A DNA stretch of 64,000 nt from Loripinus fragilis (GCA_964019695.1 OZ026525.1:87620779-87684778); one strand, 5' to 3'. Counted from the stretch's first letter, positions 43,505 to 55,260 are shown. Numbers and translations: made by a program. The notes: generated by a model not told the origin, from the letters alone.

Positions 43505-44560
43505 AAAAAGAGAAACTAGAAATCAGAGCTGTATTCAAGTACTTCTATAAGAAATGATGCCTCCCAAGGAAATTCATGAAGACTTAGTTGAAACCCTTGG
43601 GAAGAAGTCTCCTTATTATTGCTCAGAGAAAATATTTGCAGCAGAGTTTAGTTTAAGTGGGGGGGGGAGCGTTGAGGATGATGGAATGTCTGGCCGCCCC
43701 AAAGACGACACCGCTGATAAAAATGTCAAGGTCGTGCACACCCTGGTTATGTTTGATAGAAGGCGAAACCTGCGAAGCATAGCTAGCGAGGAGGGCATAA
43801 GTTTTGGGGCAGTACAAGTGACATCTTAGATATGTCAAAGGTTTAAGCAAGATGGGTGCCATGAATAATCACAGATGATCAGTAAAATACATGGGGCAAT
43901 ATTTCTAGATATCTCCTGTTTCACTATGAAGATGGTCCAGGCGATTTTATCAAGCGAGTTGTAACCCAAGATGAGACATGGGTTTATCACTTTGAACCTG
44001 AGTCAAACTTGCAGAGCAGACAATGGAATCAGCCTGGCTCACTCCCTCATAAGAAATTTAAGAGGGTCCATTCAGCTGGGAAGGTGATGGCCTAAATCGT
44101 TTGGGATATTCAATGGATGATCATAATTGATTATCTTGAGCAAGGTCGCACAATAAACAGTGCACATTATTCAGGCACATTGAGGTGGCAACACCAGGAA
44201 ATCGCAAAAGAGGTAAGGAAAACTGACATGCGTTGTTCTGATCTTGCAGGACAGCGCCCTTGCCCACACGCCGCAAATTGCGAATGACATGAAACCCCAT
44301 GACTGCTGCGACTCAATGTGGACTTGAAATCCTTCCTCATCCCACATATTCTCCTGATATGACTCCTTCTGACGTCTATCTGTTCCTAAATCCTAACTTC
44401 GTGGCACACAGTAGAGAACCTATGAAGGTTTCACAGTGGCAGTAAACGAGTACTTGGTTACAAAGAAAATGCCTTCTATTTTGAAGGGTTGAGAAAGCTC
44501 TAACAGAGATGAGCTAAGTGCGTTGCCTTGAAGGGAGATTCTATTGAAAAGCAATGGTCA
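43505..44560 (+). pseudogene. Mariner transposase pseudogene (DD34D type)
   Basis: The N-terminus is split: KLEIRAVFKYFYKK ends at a stop just before the 91-codon frame 43554-43829, which reads PKEIHEDLVETLG, SVEDDGMSGRPK and DRRRNLRSIASEEGISFGAV, the bipartite helix-turn-helix DNA-binding region. A stretch is missing after 43829. The catalytic domain follows: VVTQDETWVYHFEPES (first Asp codon 43970), HSAGKVMA then a stop, QDSALAHT region (second Asp codon 44250), and HPTYSPDMTPSD (third Asp codon 44356). Spacing of the last two is 35 codons plus one base, so 34 residues between them with one frameshift, the mariner signature. Multiple stops and shifts make it dead. Confidence 0.9.
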
Positions 44561-44589
44561 TAATTTTATTCAATGCTAGCCTTGAGAAC

Positions 44590-44622
44590 AAGGGGCAGAG
44601 AACTTTTAGGTCATCCCTCGAC
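44590..44622 (+). repeat. Probable right terminal repeat of the mariner element
   Basis: GAGAACTTTTAGGTCATCCC TCG has the form of a mariner end (reverse complement begins CGAGGGATGACC..AAAAGTTCTC). I did not find a matching left end upstream of 43505, so the element is probably truncated or diverged there. Confidence 0.55.
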
Positions 44623-44925
44623 ATCATTTGTTTGTCAGGAATGAACTAGGTAGGTATGCAGATATGCCTACGCTTCTACAACATACCAGGGAACAGAGTC
44701 GGACACCTTTTAAAACTGTGGTTATGATGAGGTTGCGAAATTGAATGACCTTTGCACTTAAAGTTGGTACACATAATGTTGCTGTACTTCCTCACTGCAA
44801 GGCATATACAATTGTGTACGCTATGTCATGATAATACCTGTGTTCAATGAATTGAAAGGTTACCACAGAATGTTCTGAAATGTTTCATGAATGGTGAACA
44901 TGTTGGGTATAGTCGGGTAACTTCA
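44623..44925. other. No gene recognised
   Basis: Non-coding. Confidence 0.3.
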
Positions 44926-45118
44926 GACATCAGGTAAATTCGGACATACATTTGCAAACAGTGGAAACCCAGATGAGACGGCTCCTTATGAGCCGTCTCA
45001 TCAGGATTTTCACTGTTTGCTTAGTTAATTTAGTTTTTATTCCAATCATTAAAGTAAAAACAAACAAGGTCGTTGTCCGAATTTAGCCGACTGTCCGAAT
45101 TTACCCGACTTTACCCTA
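44926..45118. mobile_element. TIR mini-element with hairpin copy 7
   Basis: Inverted ends: GGGTATAGTCGGGTAACTTC and AAATTCGGACATA against TGTCCGAATTTA..CCCGACTTTACCC. At 44954-45020 sits a GCAAACAGTG-family hairpin with inner stem GAGACGGCTC / GAGCCGTCTC and complete outer arms GCAAACAGTGGAAACCCAGA / GTTTGC. Confidence 0.82.
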
Positions 45119-45279
45119 ATCAGACGCATATTCCTTTTGGTTGGAATGCTATATGGAATGACATGCTCACGAGTCTGCGTTCATACATGTACGGTGTAGT
45201 TATGGGAGGATACCTAGATCTCTATGCAATCCCCTGGCCAGCCAATGGAAGACTGAAGGAATATAAAGATAAATTAAAA

Positions 45280-45642
45280 AGACTAAGTCTGCAACTATGA
45301 ACATTTTTCGATTTTTTTTATTTTCTTTTTAAATTATTTGTAAAAGTAGAATTAAGTTATGTTTTCACAATAAATCTGTTCACTATAGCTGAAAACTGCA
45401 CGGGAAAGTGAATTATTCTTATAAAACAGGTGTTGGTAATTATTTGCGTCCCTCCAATATAGTTATAGACAGTTAATTTTAACATAAATGCTGTAGTTTT
45501 GATACTGATAATTTGTTAAGATTTACGAATATGGTCAAATGTTTACATGATTTTAGTTATTTTACTGTGTTCTTGAAAAATAGAAACATTAGTTTTAAAA
45601 TTAAAAGATCAAAAGTTACAGACTATGCAGCTTTAAAAGGCG
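45280..45642 (+). mobile_element. ~375-bp TIR mini-element (MITE), copy 2
   Basis: Aligns in reverse with 14332-14707: TATGAACATTTTTCGATTTT, GTAGAATTAAGTTATGTTTT, GCTGAAAACTGCACGG, AATTATTTGCGTCCCTCC, and the end GTTACAGACTATGCAGCTTT AAA. Confidence 0.8.
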
Positions 45643-46529
45643 TTTTAGAAAAAAATATTATTAAAAAATGTTTTTCTAGTAGTCGACATGTGCAAAGCCT
45701 ACAGCAGGATCTGGAAGAAATATGTTAACAGGCAGAGTCCTAAATCTGAATCAAGCAATACAGTTCCCACGTGCACTGCAGAATTGGCACACGCTTGTAT
45801 CTGTTGCCGCGACTTTGAAGTGCATCCAACCCAAAAAGTAAGTCAGTTTGATCAGGCGATACCACAATCACACACTGCAGACCAACCCACGGCACAAAGT
45901 AGTACATAACAAAACAAAGACACAGAACTTCCGCAAAAAATGGGAGAACATTAAACAATATATCAACAGCAACAGAAACAATGAACATAAAGTTACACTG
46001 GTTTGCCAGTGCGTTTGGCCCGACAAATAGCAAATGTTGGCATATGTATTGAATATCATTCGGATTGCATTCAATACCTAATCATTTCTAGCTTATAGGA
46101 TAAATTTTAATTATTTCTTGCATATATGTGTTCGTTCAAACATACAATGTTTCCCTAATATACAAAAAATGATCCACATATATGGGAACGCTCAGTAAAA
46201 AAACTTTACTGGAGGGTTTTAACATGACTGTTTAACGGCGCCAACCCTCATCTTTATTTCTGTTGTGAATCAAGATAATAGATGTTTGGTTCGCATGAAA
46301 GATTCCTAACTTATCAATGTATTATCTCCTAGTAAATACAAATCAAGAAATAAAAAGGAGATGGAACAAAGATAAGGACTCAACAGTATATACAACTGAA
46401 TACTGGTGTAAAAGAAATCAAACAGTTCAACCTGTGTGGGCCAGATCTAAGACACATCTGACCCTATCTCATCCTTAGATAAGTCTTTAAGTCGGAACTA
46501 TCATAGAATCTGAGGTCCGACCAGCCGGC
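45643..46529. other. No gene recognised
   Basis: Frames at 45688-45909 and 45740-46033 show no domain. Non-coding as far as I can tell. Confidence 0.35.
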
Positions 46530-46850
46530 ATGCAATTAAAGAGGACAGCAAAGTTGCCAAACTTGATTGGGTTGAACACCAAGCATTATGTCACTACATT
46601 AATGCTATAACCAATTTCCTTATAATGAGTAAGTACTTTAATAAACTGCGCTGAAAAATTATTAGGGCCAACAATTTTCTTTAATTTATACAAGAAGTTG
46701 CCATAAAGTCTGATTTGGACCGAAAACATATTCCCCCAGTACCCCGTGTCAGTATGGTGGGTTTGAAAGTGCATTCCATTTCCGTTTTACCTATCCAATT
46801 TTCACAAATGCGAGGCAAAGATATTTGCCTGGAAATCATGGAAATCTAAT
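46530..46850 (-). pseudogene. Penelope-like element reverse transcriptase, fragment 3 (C-terminal)
   Basis: On the minus strand 46774-46586 reads YGNFLYKLKKIVGPNNFSAQ then FIKVLTHYKEIGYSINVV, matching the region of copy 1 near 11850-11955 (EKIFGSNNFSAQFIKIISHY). 46585-46530 continues with the CTTGGTGTTCAACCCAATCA motif found at 11970. Only the C-terminal end remains. Confidence 0.7.
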
Positions 46851-47166
46851 TGCATATGTGCCTGGGTCAGTCTTTGTGCATGAGCAGCATGACATTTATC
46901 TGTAACATAGTCCAATCATAAATATGTACGCACAGGATGTTTTGATTCTGGTTAATACCTGCAAATGCACCGACATTTTGCAGTCGCCCACTGATTTCTA
47001 AAATAATTTCGTGGGCAGAGTCAAATGTATTTCTGATTACATCAAAATACCTGACAGGCATTTGAAGCAAATTAATGACAAATAAAACAAAAAAATGAAA
47101 CACATTCATCTGGCGTACGCCAATGAGGCACTATCACATGACATCGGGGTATGTGTATGTACTATC
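46851..47166. other. No gene recognised
   Basis: Non-coding. Confidence 0.3.
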
Positions 47167-47168
47167 TA

Positions 47169-47945
47169 CAAGGGGCATTTTGAAAGTTCTAGAATGGTAT
47201 TTTATCTCAATAACCGATTTACAAACCCTGTCATATTTGGTATCATTTTAAAGAGCTAAATTTCTTCTATGTTATGGCACATATTTTATAAGGATGATAC
47301 AATGCAACCAATGAAAAAAATATAATTCCTAAGAATACTACCCTTATTTTGAAGAAGTGGGTGGGGTAAATCAATCCCTCATATTTTGTCGATGGCATAA
47401 GAACTTCTCATGGTATCTAAATGCACATCTAAAAAGACACACTTATAGCGCGACGAAATGATTTTTATGCAATGTTTGCTACGGATAAAGCGAAACATAT
47501 ACACAATAGACAATTTTCGCGCTCCTGTAGTGACACAATTTATTGTAAAAGTATAAAGAAAATTCAACAAAAGTCCCATTTTTGAAAGTTTACCATTTCT
47601 ATATTAGTCAACAGTTTTCGATTGTAAAGGTATAAGTCTTGCAAGAAGTGTTCGCCTTATATATTTTATATTAAAACAAGTTGGCACCAAATTGCTAATG
47701 ATCGTAAATAAGGTCCACAATTTTCCTTTGTTTTTTCCTAATTATTTGCTTTAAATTTTCGCCAGTGTATAAGCCTCTACTAATTACGAGCATGCTCAGT
47801 ACCTGCACGCCAAGTCCTTTTTCGACAAAATTAAACTATCAAGTAGCCTTTGAATTCTAGTTTACATAAATGTTTACTTGATAGCATATCATCGACGCAT
47901 TGTGGAGTTATGATGCCATGCTACGAACTTTCAAAATGCCCCTCG
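47169..47945. mobile_element. 777-bp TA-flanked TIR element
   Basis: Left end CAAGGGGCATTTTGAAAGTT C (47169) and right end GAACTTTCAAAATGCCCCTC G (47945) are inverted with one mismatch, each next to TA (47167-47168, 47946-47947), as in mariner-group elements. No transposase frame. Interior includes GAAGAAGTGGGTGGGGTAAA. Fragments of relatives at 19710-20315 and 25190-25323. Confidence 0.85.
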
Positions 47946-49504
47946 TATCTATCTATCTATCTAAGTTCTAGGAAATGGCTAGAATAAGTCTCATGGCTTA
48001 CTGTCAGATCCTATTTTTATTATATTAGTTTATGTAGTAGTGGTTGGTGGCATAAAAGTATTGCTTAAACCAAATACTAAGGCACAGCTCTTGGCCACAT
48101 TTTACGAGGTCATTTTTTATGTTCGTAGAATCGGGCTGTATCTCTACAAATATAGACTTTACGGTACCATAAGTATATATATTTTGAAAGGTCTAGCTTT
48201 TGTCTATCAACTGATATAAATTTTACATCATTAGCGCTTAGTTCGGTCAATATATATAGCTTTGAATAGGGCGTAAAAAAGACACTGGTCGAAATCCATG
48301 CCATTTTAACCATGCAGCAATCAGGAAATTAGACGCTGTTAAGTTCCATTCGCTATGGTGATTTGAGCATTTTTCAAGCTGATTTTTCTTTTGCACCATC
48401 AAAATTAATTATTCAAACGCTAATCGTAGACAAGTGCAGCAAAACTATAAGCATGTTGTTTGATGTTCTATAACAGTTTTAAGACACCCATCAATATACC
48501 AGAATAATCACAGTCATTTGGTAGTTATTATATCTGTTAAAATTACGATTATGAACAAATTTTAAAATTTCTTCTGGCTTTGCATAGTACATGATATACT
48601 CAATCATTCGTCAGCAATTATATCGATGTATCGATTTAAGCGTGTAACTGGCAACTTCCGGTACTGGCATACCCCCATGTTATAAAAAGTGGGTGGGGTA
48701 AATCAACCCGCGTAGAAAACACAATAACAATCGGATCTGCATAATTTTCTTATTGCAGTGATTTCAACACATGTTTAGAGGCACAAAAACAGTTTTAATG
48801 TATTTTCTAAATATAGTAATGCTCCATGACGTCATTTATGAACAAAATTAGGGATTTTAGCACCCCCCTAGGCTATTTATTTTGCAGTTCATTTCTAATA
48901 AAACAAAAGCATTAACTTTGTTTTTAGATGAAAGTTACCACAACACTTCCATCTACCGTTTAAACAAGAAACATTATGATACTGCTTTACCGCTAACATA
49001 TTAAGCCACATTTCAAAGCCCGTATCCAACTTCCACTTGTGTCAATTTTTTACAAAAAAAAGGTTATATGCCTTCTGTTTACTTTGCTGATGTTCCAAAC
49101 ACATCTTCCATATCGAATAATTGCTGCGTATTTGCTATAATGTTTAGATATTATTGTAGCACGTGGTGTCCTTGATCTGCAGCCAAATTTTCAGAAGCTG
49201 TGTATGGCTATGGACCCATTTTCATGCAATTGTCACTGACGTTCTGTCAGAGACTAAGTCCATAAATGTCATATTTTTGCCATATTTACAGTGTGCGATA
49301 TATAGGTATGTCTTTGCCTCTTAGAAGACATTAAAGTAATGCATTTTGAAATAATTTTAGGTTGCTTGTATAGATTAAAGCTCAATCTTTCCAAAGATAT
49401 GCATGATGTATGCGTTTACTTTCGCCATTTTCATTAAATCTACCTCTCTACGAACATAAAAAACGTCCCTCGTATTGAAAAAAAAGTTCATTTAGTCATG
49501 TTTT
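47946..49504. other. No gene recognised
   Basis: Starts with about five TATC units. AT-rich, non-coding; AAAGTGGGTGGGGTAAATCA at 48683 is a stray piece of the 777-bp family. Confidence 0.4.
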
Positions 49505-49725
49505 GAGGATCATTTGTATTTTTTGTGTCGTGTGTTTCTCATGCTTTCGTGTCTGTTCATTGCTGCCTTGTGGTCACCTGCTGGGAAAGGGCTGACCTCT
49601 TGGCTCTTGTTGGTAATGCTTATTGTATTTTTGTTACTTTCCCATGTGGTATCATGGGATAGGTGTGGTACTTGATTGTATCGTTTCCTGATCTTTGCCG
49701 TCTTTCTTACTTTGATTTCATTGGC
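49505..49725 (+). repeat. 3' region of a Penelope-like element, solitary copy
   Basis: CTTGTGGTCACCTGCTGGGA, AAGGGCTGACCTCTTGGC, GGTGTGGTACTTGATTGTAT, TTGCCGTCTTTCTTACTTTG match 12080-12260. No RT is attached. Confidence 0.7.
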
Positions 49726-50047
49726 GCAGTAGGAGTAGAAGTAATGACTTATATGGAAGCTTGTAGAGGACAAAGGAACATTTATTCCATCCATTCGCCC
49801 GTCCGTGGTCAGTAACTAAAAACGCAAGGACGCGGAAACTTCTTGGAATTGTTCGGTATCTCTTTGATTTTCCCAAACAAATTGCTATCGTTAAGAAATA
49901 TTCTTTTTGCAAAAAAGTCTTTAAAATGTTTTCAGAGGCCAAGTCAAGGCAAAAATGTGAAAAGGCAAGTTCCCTATCAATTTAAAGATCATATAAAAAA
50001 GGTTTTAGAAATGAATTGAAATTAATCAATTTATATCATACAACTAA
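49726..50047. other. No gene recognised
   Basis: Non-coding. Confidence 0.3.
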
Positions 50048-50825
50048 ATGCTGAAAACTGCATCAAAAAAATAATTATTAAAAAAAGTTATGCCTATTTG
50101 AATTTCAGACTTTATTTTGGTTTTCCAAAACAGACTTGGAAAACTAAAAATAGATTATATCCGACAATGCAACATTAGGTGATGTCATATGAGGATTTAA
50201 AAGGGTGATTTAACTTCAAATATCTCAAACTGTGTATTTGAAAGTTTATCTTCAGTTTTAAAATGCCTATGTTTTAAGTGCCTAAATAACATTTTGTCTG
50301 ATTAAAAGATTTTTTTTTTAATTTGCGTAGAAAAGCGAGAAATTAAATTTTAAATTTTTGTTTTAAAATTTCAAAATGTATTTTTTTCGTTTCAGTCAAC
50401 ATGTTTTTGGTTTATTTTTATAATGTTTCAAAATAATTTAACATAAAAATTGGATTTACTTGTTCTTGTATTTTTAGAATAAGAAATGCATGCTAAAACT
50501 GAATTTAAATATTTATTTAAATTTGAATTTAATGCATAACATTTTAATTAAAGGAAATTTAACATACAGAAATCCATTTATGAGAGATCAATCTTCGTTG
50601 CTTCGCAGAAAAGCATACTAAAGTTTGACAACTTCTTTGCATTTGCAAATATTTGAATTCATTGAACAATTTCAAACCTCATATGACATCATAGAATGAT
50701 GCATTGTTGGAAAGAATCTATTTTTAGTTTTTCAAGTCTGTTTGGGGAAGAAATTCCTGTCCGAAATTCAAATAGGCACAGCTTTTGAATAGATATGAGT
50801 TTTAGATGCGTTTTTCAGCAATCTC
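50048..50825. mobile_element. ~780-bp element with ~150-bp inverted ends
   Basis: Left arm 50048-50200 and right arm 50665-50825 are inverted: TGCTGAAAACTGCATC / GATGCGTTTTTCAGCA, GCCTATTTGAATTTC / GAAATTCAAATAGGC, AACTAAAAATAGATT / AATCTATTTTTAGTT, GATGTCATATGAGG / CCTCATATGACATC. Interior is very AT-rich. No coding frame. Confidence 0.8.
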
Positions 50826-51089
50826 TTTCTCACAATAGCTGCTATTATCTGAAATAGTTGGTTAAAAACTTTTTTTTTACCTTTTCAGTTGATCTCTTAG
50901 ATTTCTTAAACCAGGGAAAGAGAAAAGTTAAAAACTGGTTCATTCCAAAAATCTCAGAGCCACGCCCGGACCCTATCCAGTCCACAGTTCAAACTGTTTG
51001 ACATTCTCGAAAGATTATTTTGATAAACAAAATTAAAGCAACTAGCCGACTGACAAATAGAACGCAAAACTACTCAGCATGCAAAGTTA

Positions 51090-51318
51090 ACCCTTAAAGC
51101 GCTAATCGCAACAAAAATCGCCTGCTTTTCTCGTCTGCTCAAATGTTAAAGAAGCCTCTTTGACAAACAGTGTGAACCCAGATCAGACTGATCTGGATAC
51201 ACACTGTTTGCTTCTATACTTAAATTAGTCAGTAATGTTAGGCAATTATTTGCAGCAGACGACTTCAGCAGACGTCATTTTTTCAGATTCATTTTCCTTG
51301 GCGCTTTTAGGGTTAAAG
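51090..51318. mobile_element. AAAGCGC-type TIR mini-element with hairpin copy 8
   Basis: Ends TTAACCCTTAAAGCGCTAAT and TTGGCGCTTTTAGGGTTAA are inverted, followed by TCGCCTGCTTTTCTCGTCTG and GCAGACGTC on the other side. Core hairpin 51162-51211: GACAAACAGTGTGAACCCAG with a minimal inner stem ATCAGACTGAT and ACACACTGTTTGC. Confidence 0.82.
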
Positions 51319-51528
51319 TGGATAATAGAGGATTCATTAAAGAGCGCCATTCATATCTTACTCATATTCGACTAGACGATGTAACAATATTCTATCTGAC
51401 ATGTGTAGTAATTACAGTAATCGTTAAAATAATGCTCTCATTGCGTGAGTTAAATGCCCAAATCAATAACGAATGGACCAGCCCATGATAGATGGTACTT
51501 ATCACATACCTAGCCAGCAATAATTATT

Positions 51529-51690
51529 TGGCCACTATCGGCCCATCAGCGAACCGCCATTCCATGAGCCACTATCGGCCCATCAGCAAACCGCTATTCT
51601 ATTGTCCACAATCAGCCCGACAGCTAAACACCAATCTGTTAGCCACAATAATGGCCTTCCAATGATGTTTCGCTGGTGGGCCTATGGTGG
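51529..51690. repeat. GGCC-hairpin family with the left arm repeated three times
   Basis: Left-arm units at 51529, 51567 and 51603 (GGCCACTATCGGCCCATCAG, GAGCCACTATCGGCCCATCA, GTCCACAATCAGCCCGACAG), about 37 bp apart, a partial fourth at 51640, then one right arm TGTTTCGCTGGTGGGCCTAT GGTGGCCC. The unit nearest the right arm is the most diverged. Confidence 0.8.
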
Positions 51691-51775
51691 CCCAATTTTA
51701 CACTATTACTTGGTATACATAAATGCAAAGCTTGTAATTGGGCCTTTCTGTCTCCTTTCTGTCTCCATTGTGAGT

Positions 51776-51891
51776 TTGAGGGTAGGATAGAAAAATCCGT
51801 CCCAATGATCGCCGTTTGGCATCACGAGGCTTGCCGAGTGATGACAAACGGTGATCCCGAGGAACGGACTTTCCTATCCTACCCTCATACG
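51776..51891. repeat. Hairpin element, ~50-bp arms
   Basis: GAGGGTAGGATAGAAAAATCCGT is read in two parts: GAGGGTAGGATAG pairs with CTATCCTACCCTC, then GATC..CCGTTTG / CAAACGG..GATC and GCATCAC / GTGATG. Apex GAGGCTTGCCGAG. One arm of a relative is at 55592-55655. Confidence 0.8.
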
Positions 51892-52925
51892 AATAATGGA
51901 TTCCTTTTCTGGTTCACCATTGTTTTTTTAATCATCTATACTGAACAGCAAAAGAAACGCATATTTTGCATATTTGGTATAGTGTATAAATTGGGGTTTA
52001 AATACAGATCTAATGATATGCAAGGTATCAATGATGCATGGACCATGTGTATTATCAAATGCATCACAAATGGAAAGCTCATTTGAATAATGCTAAAAAG
52101 GGGGTTAACTCTGGGCATAACGAAATAGCCAATAATAAAGGCGACTTTCGAGGTGGTGTATGCCTAAAACCAGTGAACGGATTTGAATGAAAATCACTCT
52201 GCGTGATAATCATAACATACAGACTACTAATGAATATCAAATTGTCCGATTTTCTGTAAGGTGGACCATTGTGACCCAGTTACATTATTAGAAAATTGAC
52301 CGGAAGTGTGCTTAAGACAGGCAAGAAAGTGTCCAAGCAATAGTTTTAAACGGTTCTGTTGGATAGTTCCTTACTTGAAATCAATCATACTGTGCCAGAT
52401 TTTCTTACACCCCAAAGGTTCCAGTGGTTTTCAATACCAATGCAAAAAAGCAAAAATGAAGATTTTTGGATTAACAGTATAAATCATACAGTCATGATTT
52501 TTTTAAGTTTTATGCTGTTTTCTTATCTGTTACATTATGTTCTCGTGACATGCAATGAAATCGGAATCAAATCATGTCTTATCCAATGTACGGCACTGTT
52601 TTTGCATTTTTTGCATTAATTAATGAAAAATAATAATTAACCGTGTAATAACAAAAAAATGGTCTGGAACAAGCGCATGAGTCCGTTCAAACATGTTCAT
52701 ATCATTCAGGCTAAAATTTAATAAGAGTTTCTGGTATTAAATGGCTATTGGATAATATGCGTTTCTTTTGCTGTCAAGTATATATTTAATAACTTATTTT
52801 TTAATAAGCTTCCAGAAGTCCTATGCAATTTCACATGATGACGTTACTTGACGTCCTGGGTAAGATAGCATGGGTAAGATAAGATTTTCTATCCAAGGGT
52901 AAAATCTCAGATATCCTTATCCGGT
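51892..52925. other. No gene recognised
   Basis: Non-coding. ACTGAACAGCAAAAGAAACG CATATT near 51940 has an inverted echo at 52755-52780 (TATGCGTTTCTTTTGCTGTC), so 51938-52780 may be another element with short inverted ends. Confidence 0.5.
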
Positions 52926-52934
52926 GTGCAAGAA

Positions 52935-53060
52935 TAAGAATTTTCTTATTTCTCAACCAAAACATATGTTGTGGGTGCTCAAGAACCGTCTCAGTGAGAT
53001 GCTTCTTTTGAAAACCCATAACATATGCTAAAAACTTTGGGTAAGAAAATATTTACAATT
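52935..53060. repeat. AACATATGTTGTGGGTGCTC hairpin family, copy 1
   Basis: ACATATGTTGTGGGTGCTCA, GAACCGTCTC AGT GAGATGCTTC, AAACCCATAACATATGC, then TGGGTAAGAAAATATTTACA. Copy 2 is at 55990-56105 and a shorter form at 62528-62590. Confidence 0.78.
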
Positions 53061-53460
53061 ATAAGCTGAAAATGTTTGTTTATCATGTTCATCTGAACCT
53101 GCGGAGCATTTTACTTTTTATCGGTGTGGTACGTATTGCAATATTATGCGATCCCATGTGGTATCTTGCAATGCGCAACCGTGTCCTTTGTTTTGTTCGG
53201 ATGCATATATGTATAGTTTCTTTTGAACGTGCGCTTTCCAATACAAACATGTTTGCCATAAAAATCAAAGCCTCTGCCACTTGAACCATCAAACGAACGA
53301 AAGCAGATGATATAATGTTGATTTCAATTTTCATTAATTTTGCAAAAGCTCTAATTTTGGCAACAGATGCCCACATATTTCATCTATCTATCCAGTTTTC
53401 TCCTCATATGATTTCTCCACTCTTTACACCAGTTTACCTCATAATCTAATTAATGATAGA

Positions 53461-54280
53461 CGTACAGGTGTGGTGCTTGATTGTATCGATTCCTGATATT
53501 TGCCCTCTTTCTTACTTTTATTGAAAGAAAACTCGATAGAGAAGGCTTTCCTAACATTGCATATGTAACGATAGAAACGCACTTTGACTTCGGAACAGCC
53601 AAAACAAATATGAAAAGGCCAGTATTTGATGCACTGACACTTTTGTTGGACAACATCTTTATACAATTCGGCACTAAGTTGTAGAGACAAGTCTTAAGGG
53701 ATTCCAATGGGCACTTTTTGTGCTCCCCTGGTTGTAGATTTTTTCTTGTTTCGTTACGATGTCTCTTTCTGATGATAAGCAGGCTGATAGTATTGACGCT
53801 TTTAACACTACATCTAGATATTGGGATAATATTTTAGACATAAATAATATTTAGTTTGAAAGTATGGTAAGTCACATATACCGTGCATATTTTCAACGTA
53901 ATAAAGCTAATGCCTCTGACACTGAAGCCTCGTTTTGGGACTGACATTTGTCCATTTCTAATGAATTTGTGTCTACCAAACTTTATGATAAAAGTGACGA
54001 TTTTGATTTTGAAATTGTCAATTTCCCATTTTAGATGGTGATGTTCCTCGCTCTACATCCTATGGAGTTATATCTCTCAACTCGTCTGATTTGCTAGAGC
54101 ATCTAGCCATGTTGCTGACTTCAACAATCGCAAAAAACTGTTACTTCAGTAACTTCTTAACAAGGGTATCTTGTATGTGATGTTTTTCTCGTTTTGGCAC
54201 TTTGCACTATGGTGTTCTAGGTCAGGTGTGGTATTTGATTGTATCGATTCCTGTTATTTGCCTTCTTCCTTACTTTTGTA
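53461..54280 (+). pseudogene. Penelope-like element reverse transcriptase, fragment 2, flanked by direct repeats
   Basis: Plus strand pieces: LLDNIFIQFGTKL near 53640, GIPMGTFCAPLV near 53700, a degraded catalytic box reading SRYWDNIL near 53815, then YDKSDDFDFEIVNFPF near 53990 and SYGVISLNS. The same ~55-bp terminal sequence (CAGGTGTGGTGCTTGATTGT..TTTGCCCTC-type) stands before it (53465-53521) and after it (54225-54279), in the same orientation. Several stops and shifts. Confidence 0.72.
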
Positions 54281-54449
54281 TAGTGGGTACCAAATATCCC
54301 ACATCCCTTGAAGTAAGCATGCAAGAGTCCCCTATAAACTGGCAAATATCCCCATAATTGCTTTTCCTAAATATTCAATATCCCTAACAGTACCTAAACA
54401 TTAAACAAAGTATCCCATACTCCTGGAAGTAAAATTGAATGTATCCTAA

Positions 54450-55260
54450 AAACAAAACAAAGTTTATGATTTATGTTTTTCAAATGATTTGCGGAGATAA
54501 CTTTTTATTTCCAAGTTTAGCAATTTGAGTTCGCGATGAAAGTTGTAGAGAAAAATTAGTGCCAATTTTTCCAAAAGGTACGCGATGAAAGTTGTAGAAA
54601 AAAATTAGTGCCAATTTTTCCAAAAGGTCCGCAATTTTTGACACAGACAGATTTGTGTGTATATAGATGAAGATTTTGCAATAAACTAAATTCAACAAAA
54701 TTTTCAAAGTCTGTTAATTACAGGTTAATTTCGTAGAGGCGTGACAGAAAGGGTTCGTCTAAAAAGAATGTTCACAAGTGATTTACATACCATGTATACA
54801 TGTCTAGTATAAATCTGCCACTTGCAAATTCAGAATTTACCGTACATCAACAGAATCTACTTTGGACATACGGAAACTTGGTCTTCGCATGGCGTGTCTA
54901 TTGTTCTCTTATGCAAGTGTTTCAAAACGGGCGGTTTTGAGATGGCCCCATTAGCGTAACGCACGAGCGAATCAGGCGCTATTTCCAACATATTTGAACA
55001 AGCCATCCATCGCCTTATTTTGTAATTTAGGTCGCATGGGGCGGTGACTTAGTTTATTTGTGAATTGCTTAAAATTCTCCAAACGTGCATCTATGTGCAG
55101 AGAAAACTACAACATCTTGAATGTTGGAACCGTTTGGAGAAATCGGCGCTAACGTTTCGCTACAACTTTCATAGCGAACATAAATTGCTAAAATTGAAAT
55201 AAAAAAGTTATCGCCGAAAATCAATGTGAAAAACATAAAACATAGATTTTTTATATCCCT
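54450..55260. mobile_element. ~800-bp element with ~100-bp inverted ends
   Basis: TTTATGTTTTTCAAATGATT, GATAACTTTTTATTTCCAAG and CGATGAAAGTTGTAG on the left answer to CTACAACTTTCAT, AAAAAAGTTATCGCCG and GAAAAACATAAA on the right. A 49-bp tandem duplication (54533-54581, 54582-54630) lies inside the left arm. Flanked on both sides by TCCCTGGAAGTAAAATGGC-type direct words (54301-54440, 55255-55310), i.e. it inserted in another repeat. Confidence 0.65.
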
